From contig NC_059268.1 of the NCBI RefSeq assembly GCF_017591435.1, forward strand, positions 14,839,184-14,903,183: DNA of 64,000 bases. Reading direction: 5' to 3'. The DNA comes from Portunus trituberculatus. Its lineage: Eukaryota > Arthropoda > Malacostraca > Decapoda > Portunidae. The notes beneath the pieces were generated by a model, which worked only from the letters and a program-made list of their open reading frames with translations, ran no database searches and was not told the origin of the DNA. A program made the position numbers and the translations under genes. Of the stretch, positions 15,721 to 31,430 are shown in pieces. Positions within the stretch are counted from its first letter, which is position 1; every line of letters starts with the position of its first letter.

Positions 15721-16058
15721 TACTATTTCTATTACTGCCATCGCCACCACCACCACCATCACTCTGACTATTAGCTCCACCACCACCATCACCACTATTG
15801 CCGCCTTCATCTACTTCTACAGCGACCCTCACCACCTCCAAGGCCATTATTAGAACCCCCCAGCCAGAAGTAGCCCCGACCAGCACTCCCTCAGGGCTCT
15901 TTTCGCTCCAGCCACTCCCAGTTCACTGCCCTCCTTCCAACAGTCAGCGATTGGAAGACTCCAGGAGAGAAATAAAAACAAGACTTTTTTTTTATTATTT
16001 TTCTCTTCGTTCAATGTTTCTTCTCTTCTTTTCCTTCGCTTTCCCTCCTGCGAATTGA

Positions 16059-16061
<3 letters not shown>

Positions 16062-16144
<83 letters not shown>

Positions 16145-16390
16145 TACGTGATGGAGGTTCGGATGATACAAGAAAAATGATACGTGAGTCCAGAGAGGAT
16201 TGTGGTTGTCATTGCTTGAGTGTCAAACGAAACAATTTAGTAAGTGCAGGATTACTTCAAAAACCTTCCGCTCCTGTCTGTCGGGATGTCTATTTCCGTC
16301 TGCTGTCCCTTGATTTCTCTTTGATTGTCACTGTCTTCGCCTGCCTAGCTTATGAACCGTCTTTATTTGCTTACCTCCTTCATTCCTTTC

Positions 16391-16446
<56 letters not shown>
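16062..16446. repeat. (GT)n and (TC)n
   Basis: GT 16,062-16,143 and TC 16,394-16,446, with 250 bp of unique sequence between. Confidence 0.9.
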
Positions 16447-16452
<6 letters not shown>

Positions 16453-16864
16453 GGATGCAAACGTGGTCGACTCGTGCAATAAAACTGATCTTAGCCGAGC
16501 CTTGATAAGAATTCAACAATGGTCAATTTTAGAATTTTGTCTCACTCCTCCTCCATCCTTTTCCTTGATAATGCGTCCACTGGAAAAGCCTGGAAACTGT
16601 CGTTATTCATACCAGATTTGCTCTTTACTATGATGATGATACCAGAATAAAAGACGCAGCATAATATAATATAAAGTGTGGCTAAATACGTGATAAAAAA
16701 AGATCCTCTAATCCTGTAATGTATTGTTGTGGTATATTCCACTATTTCATTTACATAATTGCATTGAGCGTTCCATATGTAAAAGAGCAATTTGGCGTGG
16801 GGAAAAAATTATCCTTTCCTGATTTATGAGAGCCGTAATAAGACATGTACAGACCACCACTGTA

Positions 16865-16881
16865 AACACACACACACGCAC

Positions 16882-16916
<35 letters not shown>
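16865..16916. repeat. (CA)n with CG interruptions
   Basis: Interrupted CA run; another CA run lies at 18,366-18,404. Confidence 0.88.
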
Positions 16917-16919
<3 letters not shown>

Positions 16920-17227
16920 CGTCATGTGGGTTGCCATTATTTTTGAGATTACATCGAGTGCCGCGGAAGGGAAATATTCCTGATAATATGCTAATTCAAG
17001 AACAGTTAAAGAGAAACAACTGGAATGCATATAAACAGCGGATTTATTGAAAAAAAAAAAAAAAAGAGGATGGGTCAGGTGAGGGGTGAATGTGTCCATG
17101 TATTAACGGAGCTTCGAGAACGAACACAAAAGAACAACATCGATCAAACAGACTATCACGTAAATGGCTCTAAAATTCCAGGAAGAATATACTTACATTT
17201 TATAGAAGCCCGTCCACAAAATAGCTA

Positions 17228-17439
17228 TTAACCCCTTCAGTACAGGGACGCATTTTACCTTGAATTTTGGATATGATTAGACGATTTTACTTACATTAGG
17301 AAGGGTCTATGGAGGTCAGAAGAATAACAGCTAGAGACTCCACTATTTCAATCCACACATATGTTTCTGTACTTGTTTAAAATCACCATCTAGTGAGAAG
17401 AATGATTATGAAAACGTGTCATGGTACTGAAGAGGTTAA
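17228..17439 (+). mobile_element. Family A MITE
   Basis: Full length; left TTAACCCCTTCAGTACAGGG, right GGTACTGAAGAGGTTAA. Confidence 0.88.
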
Positions 17440-17682
17440 TAAAGATAAAAACACAATAAAAATGCTCTAAAACATTAATTAATTCTACACTTGGTAAATA
17501 TACAAGCACAGTCAACTTACCTTCCTCCTGCAACTCACTCTGAAAAAGAAAGAAGAAAGTTATTTACATGCACTTCAAACCAACACAGATATAGTAACGT
17601 TTCAATGAGAATATTAAAGTATGGTGTAATTTTACGGTGCCAATCACAAACATTGCTAATTGTTCACTAAGAAAAACCCGGG

Positions 17683-17790
17683 AAATTCTACTGACAGACT
17701 GAAGGAAACCAAAATAACTCTCAGAAAATCAAAATAAACGTGAATTTCTACTGACAGACTGAAGGATACCAAAGTAACTCCCAGAAACAC
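17683..17790. repeat. 60-bp tandem duplication
   Basis: TTCTACTGACAGACTGAAGG occurs twice exactly 60 bp apart, with similar following sequence (CCAAAATAACTCTCAGAAA / CCAAAGTAACTCCCAGAAA). Confidence 0.85.
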
Positions 17791-18133
17791 AATGGAAGAT
17801 AAAAGTGTTCTGACAATCTAGACTGCTCTTCTTCATTTACCGTCCGTCCACTCACTTCATCTGGGAAACAATCTGTGGCCCTATGAATGATGCAGCAGCA
17901 GCAGGAAGCCCATACAGCGAGCAGGTAATATCTTCAGAAGGTCAACACAGAGGTTCCACAGATAGGCAAGTCGTAAAGCTGTTTGTATGATAATGAGGAC
18001 AACTTTGCTCCATGTGATTCAGTGCGGACTGGGAGGATCAGGATCACAAGTCCGGCACCGCTGAGTCCCTCTTCGAAATGTGTGTCGGATGTCTGTCTGT
18101 TTGTCTCTTTACCAGTACGCTCATCTGCCTATA

Positions 18134-18358
18134 GTTCGTATTCTCAAACACTTCTGTGCCTCACCTCCACTATTGCAAAAGGCTCCATTGAAATTTGCAT
18201 GAGTTTTTTTTTTTAAGGTGTCTTTATCGTTCCAGAGGCAGAGTGACAAGATTTATGCATGATCAACAGGAGAAACACTCTGGAAAACCCCGCTAATGAT
18301 CCCTGCGGCCTTGGAAAACTGTCGTGGTGAAAGAGCAAAGCGTTTCTGAATACGAGCT
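18134..18358 (-). mobile_element. Family B MITE, subtype with unlike ends
   Basis: One end is CGTATTCTCAAACACTTCTG, the other AAGAGCAAAGCGTTTCTGAA. Interior GAGGCAGAGTGACAAGATTT. Confidence 0.8.
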
Positions 18359-18364
18359 TATCTG

Positions 18365-18406
<42 letters not shown>

Positions 18407-18910
18407 ATAAATGGTCTTCTGGTCACTGTGCTGCTGGCTCCTCAATCTCCTCTATTTGGTCAAGTTTGCTGCTGGAGCGTACAAACTCAATTATCGCTAA
18501 CTGAACGGTGAAAAACGTGTTACAGTAAGAGTTCATATTCTTCCCTTATCTCTTAAAACCATTTCCTGCTTGTTTTCTGCTTGCTCTACTGTCCAATACG
18601 TGCGGTGTTAGTACATCTGCCTCCGTCCCCCACCCCGTCCCGCCCTCCTGACGCCCTAGCTTCCCTTCCCCGCACACTCGCACACTCACACACTCACGGT
18701 GCCCTTCCTTACTGTGCACGCTCCATGATTCTTGCCCTATTGGGAAAACGTCGAGAATTTTGAAGAATGGGAATGGATTGCAGGAAAGCATCATATTGGA
18801 AACTTTCTTCCAAGCAGACCACATTCAAGAGGATGGTGTCGTCAATGCCCGGCCCATCCATGGTTCCTGCAGTACTAAAAAAAGGTCAAGCAGTTACGAA
18901 GTAGTTTTTT

Positions 18911-19131
18911 GGTCAGTATTCAGAAACGCTTTGCTCTCTCACCACGAGTATTTTCCTAGGCCACAGAGATGACTAGCGGGGTTTTCAAGAGTGCTTCTCC
19001 TATTGCTTATGTAGAAATATTGTCAACTCTACCTCTAGAACCGTAAAAATACCTTAAGAACTCGTGTAAATTCAAATAAAGCCTTTTGAAATAATAGAGG
19101 TGAAGCACAGAAGTGTTTGAGAATACGAGCC
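18911..19131 (+). mobile_element. Family B MITE, subtype with unlike ends
   Basis: Left CAGTATTCAGAAACGCTTTG, right GAAGTGTTTGAGAATACGAG. Inverted relative to the copy at 18,134, 550 bp away. Confidence 0.8.
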
Positions 19132-19251
19132 TTGTCCCTCTGAGTCTTAGGAAAAGGAGAATCGTTGTTGTGGAAGGCTTCATTGCTCCCACCAATCGAA
19201 TGTGTGTTGCTCTTGAAAATAATGCACGTCTACATATATATAGGTACATAC

Positions 19252-19436
19252 TTAACCTCTTCAGTACTGGGACATATTTTTACCTTGAGATTTGTGTACG
19301 ATTAGACCATTTTATTGACGTTAGCAAGAGTCTATGGAGATCACAAGATTAATGGCCAGAATCTTTACCCTTTTAATCCCCCCTCATTAGTTTCAGAAGC
19401 TGTATAGAATCACCAGACACTAAGCAGAATGAATAT
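19252..19436 (+). mobile_element. Family A MITE, first half of a dimer
   Basis: Starts TTAACCTCTTCAGTACTGGG and stops at AGCAGAATGAATAT, lacking the right terminus, where the next copy begins. Confidence 0.85.
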
Positions 19437-19624
19437 CAACCCCTTGAGATTTGTATACGACTGGACCATTTTATTGACATTAGCAAGGGTACATGAAGGT
19501 CAGAAAATTAAAGGCCAGAGTCTTCAATATTTTAATCTCCCACATGAGTTTCTGAAGCTGTATAGAATCGCCAATTAGTAAACAGAATAAATATTAAAAC
19601 ACGTCATGGTACTGAAGGGGTTAA
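19437..19624 (+). mobile_element. Family A MITE, second half of a dimer
   Basis: Begins CAACCCCTTGAGATTTGTAT, lacking about 20 bp of left-end sequence, and ends GGTACTGAAGGGGTTAA. Direct head-to-tail with the preceding copy. Confidence 0.85.
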
Positions 19625-19998
19625 ACTAACTATTTCTAGGTTTCATAACACTTATTCCGGATCCTTGAAATCGCAATACAGTAAACCAACAACTCATGAC
19701 ATTTCCTATCAACCTGGATGTTAACTAATCAGGTATCGACAGTTTAATTAAGCTAATGTATTCTCTATTTAAGAATCCTATCCGTGCCGTGTCCCATCGC
19801 AGCTCAGAGGAACACTAGCTGAATTTCGCGACTAAACCAAATGTATTACTGCACATCATACCATTCACTCTCACATTTACCTCAGCGCTGGAATGGTTAG
19901 TTCGCCTTTACAGTATTCATTCATCAGCTGTCACCGGTGGTACATCATTTTCAAGAGACGAGACTTCAATATGAGCTAACAATTATTATGATTCAAAG

Positions 19999-20212
19999 TT
20001 AACCTCTTTAATACTGGAACACATTTTTATTTTGATGTTTGTGTACAATTAGACCATTTTATTGACATTAGGAAGTGTGTATGGAAATTTGAAGATTAAT
20101 GGGGACAGTCTTCACTATTTCAAACCCCACCATGAGTTTTTGAAGCTGTATAAAATCATCAAATAGTAACCAAAATAAATGTGAAAATGCGTCATGGTAC
20201 TGAAGGGGTTAA
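19999..20212 (+). mobile_element. Family A MITE
   Basis: Full length; TTAACCTCTTTAATACTGGA to GGTACTGAAGGGGTTAA. Confidence 0.88.
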
Positions 20213-20353
20213 ACACATGCAAGTTGATCCTGGAAAGTGGAATTAATGTAATCTCTGTCAGTAATGCAGAGTGTGGCGGTGTGGCTCGCAGGTGTCAATT
20301 CAGTATATCACGAAGAGAAAAGGCTTCTTCTTAATAATCAAATTCAATACGTC

Positions 20354-20570
20354 TTAACCTCTTCAAGCAATACTGAGACGCATTTATATCTTCAGGTTTG
20401 GGTGTGATTAGACGATTTTATTGACATTAGGAAGTGTCTATGGAGATCAAAAGATTAATAGGCACAGTCTTCACTATTTTAATCCCCCACATGAGTTTTT
20501 AAAGCTTTATAAAATCACCAAAGAGTTATCAAAATGAATATGAAAACGCGTTATGGTACTAAAGGGTTAA
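20354..20570 (+). mobile_element. Family A MITE
   Basis: Full length with a short insertion (AAGC) in the left terminus; ends GGTACTAAAGGGTTAA, 5 bp before a long (CA)n(GA)n compound microsatellite. Confidence 0.88.
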
Positions 20571-20573
20571 GCA

Positions 20574-20809
<236 letters not shown>

Positions 20810-21182
20810 AGATCTTCCATGACGAAGCTGATATAATTTGGTTCCTTCTGATGCACAACAGCTGCACAACTCACGGCGGGGGAAGCATTGCGCGTTTCGA
20901 AAATTTACATAGATATTGTGTTGCACCAGTATTCCGGCGACTGGTCCGGAGGCAAGGAATGAGTGAGTCAAATGTCCCAGAGCAAAAGTTGACTTGTATA
21001 TCTGAGTCTTTCCTCCCGAGAGTTTGGAAAGAAAACAGTGGTTCTCTTCCACACAAGAAACAAACAGGAAAAACAAAGCAACAACGTCTCCTCTCTTCGC
21101 CAAGGACTCTCTAACTTGTTTTACTAACTGATGTGCTTTTTGATATCTTTTTCATTTTCCACATTCTTGATGTTTGGGTTTT

Positions 21183-21318
<136 letters not shown>

Positions 21319-21622
21319 GCAATCACTTAAACCCTACCTACCACCACCATCACCACCATCACCCATGCACACATAAAGACAATAACCTCCCAACGAGAGA
21401 AAACGAGAAAAGAAACTCGCAAATAATCACAATATAGGTAAATCCCAGGGCTATTTGGTGATTTCAGGGGATGAATGAGGTGATTTGTAGAACCGTACTG
21501 ACTGACTGACGCAAATCCTGTGATCCCGAGAAGACACGAGGGAGGAAGGAAGTAAAGTTGAGTGAGTAAGGGATTGGTTGACTAAAGTAAAGCAGGAACG
21601 GAGAGAGGAAATGGATGGCTGG

Positions 21623-21990
21623 CACAGAGATAGATAGATAGATAGACAGATAGAAAGAGGGTGTGGCAAGTTGATGTTAGTAATGGAAAGAGGTAATTGA
21701 AGCAGATTTAATCATGTTAGGTGTAGACTTACGAGAGAGACAGGCAAAGAGATTGATAGATAGATAGATAGACAGATAGAAAGAGGACGTGGCAAGTTGA
21801 TGTTAGTAATGGAAAGAGATAATTGAGGCAGATTTAGTCATGTTAGGTGTAGACTTACGAGAGAGACAGGCAAAGAGATTGATAGATAGATAGATAGACA
21901 GATAGAAAGAGGACGTGGCAAGTTGATGTTAGTAATGGAAAGAGATAATTGAGGCAGATTTAGTCATGTTAGGTTTAGTAGACTTACGTG
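21623..21990. repeat. 126-bp minisatellite, three copies
   Basis: Exact 126-bp spacing between copies of GACAGATAGAAAGAGG (ends 21,660, 21,786, 21,912). Each unit starts with a GATA run and includes GGCAAGTTGATGTTAGTAAT and ACTTACGAGAGAGACAGGCA. Copies 2 and 3 are nearly identical. Confidence 0.9.
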
Positions 21991-21999
21991 AGAGATGAA

Positions 22000-23417
<1,418 letters not shown>

Positions 23418-23771
23418 AAAAAGTGATAAAACGTTGAGTCGAGGCGCATTGCTTTCCTCTAATCTGAGCGCAGCTTAATGAATGTAAAAAGCGGATATAG
23501 TTACAGAGTGCAGTTTATTTCTAGACTTTTTACTTCTCAAACCAGCGAAGTCGTATCTTGCCAGTAATAGAGGTCCAGGCTTGTCCTCTTTAAATTGCCC
23601 ATTCAGATTAAAAAAAAAAATAATAAATAAATGGAAAAGGTAAAGAAAGAAGTTAATTGCACCAAAAATTGTAGAAAGCATATGGAAGATTTTTGAAAAC
23701 TACGCTATAAACACGAATCAGTTAAGTTATAATATTTGAGGAGTACTGAATTTAAAGTTTGGTAGAGTAGA

Positions 23772-23880
<109 letters not shown>

Positions 23881-24161
23881 TGCTGCCGGAGTGGTCTGCA
23901 TTGAGATGAAGTAAAGATGACTGATTTTTCCCAAGAATGTAGGACGTGCAGACAAAATTTCGTAACTGAGGCAGCTGAGTCTTAGTGAGGAAAATATGAA
24001 GTTTGGAAAGGACACGGACCTCCATTAAGGGGAATTCAGACTCAAGGACGTGACTGTTGTAGGAATTAATGTAAGGAAGATCGGCCATTGAGGAACCTCT
24101 TGACTCAAGTTAAGACGGTTCATTTTTGCGTTATTTTTGGTCCCATCCCGCGAAACGCACT

Positions 24162-24162
<1 letters not shown>

Positions 24163-24212
<50 letters not shown>

Positions 24213-24493
24213 ATCCATATTTATCTAATTGTTTTGTTTATCTATTTACTATGATAACAATAATAATAGTAATGGTAACAGCAACAACAGGAGGAGGAGG
24301 AGGAGGAAGAGGAGGAGGAAGAGGAAGAGGATGAGGAGGAGGAGGAGGAGGAGGAGGAGGAGGAGGAGGAGGAGGAGGAGGAGGAGGAGGATGAAAGAGC
24401 TGTTGAGGGCTTATTCAAAATATTTAGATATGGTGATAAGGCACGACACAAGAAGGAACAAACGAAGGCACGTAAAAGTGTATCAAAATGTAC

Positions 24494-24563
<70 letters not shown>

Positions 24564-24661
24564 AAAAAAAATTAGAAGGAAAAGAATATAAAAATAAAAG
24601 AACACGGAAAAGAAAAGAAAGAAGAGCAAAGAAAAATCAGAAAATGAAATCTTAAATGAAA

Positions 24662-24742
<81 letters not shown>

Positions 24743-24825
24743 GTTATGTCAGCCGGTGCCAGAGAAATCCCAAGCAGAGAAAAACAAAAAGATTACACGG
24801 AAGGAGAAAGGATTATAAAAAAGTA

Positions 24826-24875
<50 letters not shown>

Positions 24876-24876
24876 C
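24163..24876. repeat. Cluster of five simple repeats: (CT), (GGA), (GTA), (GA), (CAA)
   Basis: CT 24,163-24,210; GGA 24,288-24,391; AGT 24,492-24,563; GA 24,665-24,739; CAA 24,827-24,876. Different unit types in one 700-bp stretch. Confidence 0.93.
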
Positions 24877-24907
24877 ATTCTGATAGTCTTCCTTTGACTA
24901 GATAATA

Positions 24908-25231
24908 CAGGGTGAGTCAACATTTTATTAACACTAGTATGAGAGGATGGATCAAAAATTATTATGTTAACACTAGTCCAAGAAGAAATTAACCCCGTAA
25001 GTACCAGGACGTGTCTTCATATTTATTTGGTTACTATTTGGCAACTTTATGCAGCTTCAGAAACTCATGTGGGGAGTAAAATAGTGAAGAATCTGGCCAT
25101 TAATCTTCTGACTTCCATAGATCCTTCCTTATGCAAAACAGAATTATCTAATCGTACACAAAACTCATGGTAAAAATGTGTCCCAGTACTGAAAGGGGAT
25201 AGAATAGTTAACATAATTTTGACTCACCTTG
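24908..25231. mobile_element. Mariner-like MITE containing a nested family A element
   Basis: Left end CAGGGTGAGTCAACATTTTA and right end (reverse complement) CAAGGTGAGTCAAAATTATG form inverted repeats flanked by TA on both sides (24,906-24,907; 25,232-25,233). The family A copy at 24,989-25,201 sits inside it, so family A jumped later. The host element is then only about 110 bp. Confidence 0.65.
24989..25201 (-). mobile_element. Family A MITE nested in a mariner-like MITE
   Basis: Left TTAACCCCGTAAGTACCAGG; right CAGTACTGAAAGGGGATAGA. Inserted into the TA-flanked element around it. Confidence 0.82.
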
Positions 25232-25445
25232 TATTTAATCACTAAGGAGATAGCAAGGGAAAATAAGAAGAAAATGACTTGAATATAAAAGCGTCAGTGT
25301 AACATTCTTTCTTCCCCCGCATTACCATCACAGGCAGGGAAACACAACAGGCTTCTATTGCTAAACCTTCCAGCACAAAGCCGTCTCACATATCTATTTT
25401 CAGCCACACTGTCACTTGCATTATTATGATTCCCCCAACGCTCTC

Positions 25446-26402
<957 letters not shown>

Positions 26403-26608
26403 GTAGCTCGGAAAACACTGTGCGAAGAAAGAATAATGTATACTCATTGAAAAAAAAGGAAAAAATAGGAAAAAAAACTCAGATGATGCGGGAATAATGG
26501 GTAGTTGCATTTTTTCCGCTCACTGGACCCAGGATGCTGCTTCTCCTGCTGGCGATACACCCTCCCTCCAGCCAATCCCACCTATCCCAGCCCTATCCCA
26601 GACACACG

Positions 26609-26831
26609 CCTCCTATTCAGAAACGCCTTGCTCTCTCACCATAACAATTTTTGAAGACCACAGAGACAACTAGTGGGGTTATCAAGACAGTTTCTCCTTA
26701 TGATAAACTAGAAATCTTGACAATCCATCGCCAGAACTATAAAAACATCTCTGAAATCAAGACTATCTTCAACTGGAGCCTTTGGAAAGCAGTGATGGTG
26801 AAAGAGCAAAGCGTTTCAGAATATACGAGCC
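26609..26831 (+). mobile_element. Family B MITE, like-ended subtype
   Basis: CTATTCAGAAACGCCTTGCT to AGCGTTTCAGAATATACGAG. Confidence 0.8.
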
Positions 26832-26979
26832 TCAAGTCACCGCCAGCCCTCACTGCTTCCATAGTAAGCGACACATCTTACCTAGACACCAGCTTTCCCA
26901 GCCCAAGGCAGACCAAGCCAGACCAGCCCAGCCCAGCCTAGCCACATTCTTCCACCGCTGCTGCTACTACACCTATAAA

Positions 26980-27190
26980 GCTCGTAATCTCAAACACTTC
27001 TGTGCCTCAGTTTCAAAAGGCTTTATTTAAATTTACACGAGTTTTTAAGTTGTATTAATGGTTCAACATGCAGAGTGACAAGATTTCTACATTATTACCT
27101 GGAGAAACAATCTTGTAAAACCTCGGCAATCATTTTTGTGACCCTTGAAAATAGTCGTGGTGAGAGAGCAAAGTGTTTCTGAATACAGGC
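26980..27190 (-). mobile_element. Family B MITE, unlike-ended subtype
   Basis: CTCGTAATCTCAAACACTTC to AGTGTTTCTGAATACAGGC; 150 bp after the previous copy and in opposite orientation. Confidence 0.8.
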
Positions 27191-27237
27191 CATGTTATAT
27201 TCCCCCTTGCACATCTTCTCCCCCGTCTAGTGTGAGC

Positions 27238-27238
<1 letters not shown>

Positions 27239-27293
<55 letters not shown>
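27239..27293. repeat. (AC)n
   Basis: 55 bp. Confidence 0.93.
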
Positions 27294-27295
<2 letters not shown>

Positions 27296-27870
27296 ACGCA
27301 CACATGCTCTCCTCTGCGCCACACCCTGCCAGCCGCCAGCGTTCACCACCGCCTTTAAGAATAGGAATGGCGGTCGCGGGAGTCCCCCATGGAATCACTG
27401 AAAGGAAAACTGTAATCCAGGGAATGACAATGCGACGCCAAGCATTGCCCGGGCGGATTTTGATGAAGACCCTAATGGAAAGGAAGGATTCTGGCGCGGA
27501 TCTTGTGTCTGTCTTGGGGGATCAAAGAGGAAACAATTTACTAAGTGGAGGGGTTTCTAGGCTCTTTCTCGGCTCCGGAGAGACAGCCAAGGACCATCGG
27601 GAAGGTTGTGGTCAATATGAGCTTTCCTAGACGAATGAAATTTTATATAATGGTAAGAATGAGACCGCTCGCCCCTCCTTCCTCTAAGACGTCTATTAGC
27701 TGGAAGGGGAAAAGTGCTCCAATGATGGCTGGGACTGCGTGTGTCTGTGCCAGTGGTAGAATGGAAAGTTTTTGTGGCACGAATTATTTTCTATACGCCA
27801 CGTTCTACATCTCCGAGATTTGTGTTGAAATTACATTCTTCTCACCACGAAATGTCAGTCCTCATATATA
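27294..27870. other. GC-richer single-copy stretch
   Basis: Less AT-rich than its surroundings, with one open frame (MAVAGVPHGITERKTVIQ...). No known domain. Could be a conserved non-coding element or an exon; cannot decide from sequence alone. Confidence 0.25.
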
Positions 27871-28090
27871 GGCTAGTATTCTTAAACACTTCTGTGCTTC
27901 ATCTCCACTGTTTCAAAAGGCTTTATTTAAATTTACACTAGTTTTTTACGGTGTTTTTATGGTTCTAGAGGAATAGTGATAAGATTTCTACATTATTAAC
28001 TGGAGAAACACTCTTGAAACCCCGCTTATCATTTCTGTGGCCTTGGAAATTAGTCGTGGTGAGAGAGCAAAGCCTTTCTGAATACAGGAT
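27871..28090 (-). mobile_element. Family B MITE, unlike-ended subtype
   Basis: GTATTCTTAAACACTTCTGT to AGCCTTTCTGAATACAGG. Confidence 0.8.
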
Positions 28091-28320
28091 CCTTATTCCA
28101 TCATGTCCCACTATCCTTCTCTTTCACAGGCCCAGTATGCTACCTATCGCACTCCTATCATCCCCATACCAACCTTACCACCACCCTACAAATCAATATA
28201 TCCCCTCACAATCCCCACTACTCTATCGTCCTCCACTGTCACTCTCTACTACATCCCTTACACACCTACCTACAACTGAACTTACGTCCTAACTCTCCTC
28301 AGCTTCCGCTCCTACCCCCC

Positions 28321-28531
28321 TTAGCCCCTTCAATACTGGGACACAGTTTTTTGAGATATGTGTGTGATTAGAGTATTTTATTTACGTAAGGTAGGGTCGA
28401 TGGAGGCCAGAAGATTAATAGCCAGAATCTTCGCTATTTTAATACCCCACATGAATTTCTGAAGCTGTATAAAATCACTAAATAGTAACCAGAAGAAATA
28501 TGGAAACGCGTTATGGTATTGCAGGGATTAA
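28321..28531 (+). mobile_element. Family A MITE
   Basis: TTAGCCCCTTCAATACTGGG to GGTATTGCAGGGATTAA; several substitutions, an older copy. Confidence 0.83.
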
Positions 28532-29351
<820 letters not shown>

Positions 29352-29900
29352 CAATAAACACCGGCACTTGAATTTAAACACAAAAACTTTTCTAGGTATT
29401 TCAGTGGCACCATTTCGCCAGCACCAACACGCTGGAGGAGTCCGCGTTCTTCACAAGTCACAAGGATTTCTACTGATAACAGAGCAGATAAGTGTCCAGC
29501 CACCACTACCACCATTATCATCATCATCAACAACAACAACAACATTACACCCCCTTCAATAACATCACTCAAGGAATCCCCAATGGAATGTCAGCAGCCT
29601 TATGTATTTTATCTGTAGCGCCATAATTTTTACATGGGCGTCACGGCGGAGAGAGTCCCCCGGCTGACAAATGAGAGTTTTTCGAAAAATGCATTAGTGA
29701 TGTTCCCGGCGGCTCTTTGGGGAGTCTGGGAAGCATTAGTCATCCGGTTCCTGCACATTGTTGGGCCGGAAGGTTCTCAGGCTGGCGAGAATTGTGTCTA
29801 GGGGCTGAGCAGGGAGGGCCTCCTAAAGCTTTCGTCCTCTCCTCCATCGCTACCACCGCCTCCACTCTCTTATCCCTGCCGGTGTTCAATCTCCGCTACC

Positions 29901-30115
29901 CATCGATAAATGTGAGTCATGATGCTTCACTCTTCAAGCAATTCACGCACGAAATAAGCCTCGCTCTGCCACGTGTCAATATCAGCCTAACCTAATCTAA
30001 CCTAACCTAACCTAACCTATCCTAACCTACTCATCGATGAATATGAGTCATGATGCTTCACTCTCCAAGCTATTCACGCACGAAGCAAGCTTCTCTCTGC
30101 CACGTGTCGATGTCA
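29901..30115. repeat. Duplicated 84-bp segment around a (CCTAA)n telomere-like block
   Basis: Two copies of an 84-bp sequence (29,901-29,984 and 30,032-30,115; both contain GAGTCATGATGCTTCACTCT and CTCTGCCACGTGTC) are separated by nine CCTAA-type units at 29,986-30,029. TTAGG is the usual arthropod telomere repeat. The duplicates are about 85-90% identical. Confidence 0.85.
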
Positions 30116-30678
30116 AGAGTTCTCGCGGCTGTTTGAGGAGGTAGTGCAGTTCAAGTGGTTAGTCTCAACTCAAAGGATTCTTGAATAAAAGTGCATTCAA
30201 GCTCGACTATCTCGGTTAAACACTCCACCCCAAGCAGCTCATCCACTTAAGATCCTCGACATCACTCTCAATGGCGAAGAGGGGAAAAGCTTTTGTCTTT
30301 TTTAACACGTTTTTTTTTTATGCAAGAGGGTAAAAATGGGCAAAGGCGACAAAAAAAAACGAGAAAAAATACCTACATCCTTGCCAGTCCTCTTGTAGGT
30401 CCGAGGGAGTTAGCTGAAATAAAGGGATAAATGTCTTGAAATCTCCCTCTTGAAAACAAAGTAAAAAGAGGGTCATTGTATATTGGGGAGGGAGGGGGTG
30501 GATGGGGCGAGGCTACAATGTGTAAACCTCATCTCGCCACCCTCAGGTATGCGCACCGCACCTCCACCGCATATAAAATAAAGAAAGGAGAAAAATCAAT
30601 AACGTGAACCTGATTTGAGTTCATGCACTCTAGAAAATTTCCCTCCGCACACTCACCGGCTTCCCCCTCCCACCAACT

Positions 30679-30776
30679 GAACACATACACACACACACAC
30701 ACACACACTAACACACACACACACTCACACACACGCATACACACACACACACGAGAAAACATGATATGATAAGAAG

Positions 30777-30839
<63 letters not shown>

Positions 30840-30981
30840 TACATCAAATCTTAATAGAGAATTCTGACACTTAGCGCATTATTATTTTTCCTTTTTTCTT
30901 CCTTCCATCTCGAGTGACCTTTAATTCTTCCCTCCCTTCTTTCCTCAGTTTTCCTCACACGCTCCACTTCCTCTTGTCATA

Positions 30982-31036
<55 letters not shown>

Positions 31037-31045
31037 AACAGCCTC

Positions 31046-31097
<52 letters not shown>

Positions 31098-31240
31098 CTT
31101 TCTCACCATTACGACAAACCAACCACTCGAGAAGAAGAAGATGAAGAAGAAGAAGAAACACCACCACCATCACCACCACCACCACCATCACCACCACCAA
31201 CAACAACAACGAGATGGTGATGATGAAGAGGAAGAAGAGG
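30679..31240. repeat. Simple-repeat cluster (AC), (GA), (TC), (CT), (AAG), (CAC), (CAA)
   Basis: Imperfect AC 30,679-30,753; GA 30,782-30,835; TC 30,984-31,034; CT 31,049-31,095; AAG, CAC and CAA triplets to 31,210. Confidence 0.9.
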
Positions 31241-31397
31241 AAAAAATAAGAAGAGGTAAAAAGGGAGAGGAGGAGGATCACAACGACCTCTAAACCTCTC
31301 TCTTACCCCTTTAAGGATGACCTCACTGAGAGGCCGCCATCTTTACGACCCCCAGTGGCTCATAACCAGCCAGGAATACCTTTCTTACTAACCTCCG

Positions 31398-31400
<3 letters not shown>

Positions 31401-31430
<30 letters not shown>

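Noticed and set aside
27366..27630. Coding exon (MAVAGVPHG...)
   Set aside because: No splice acceptor, homology or codon periodicity that I can see; described only as a GC-richer stretch.
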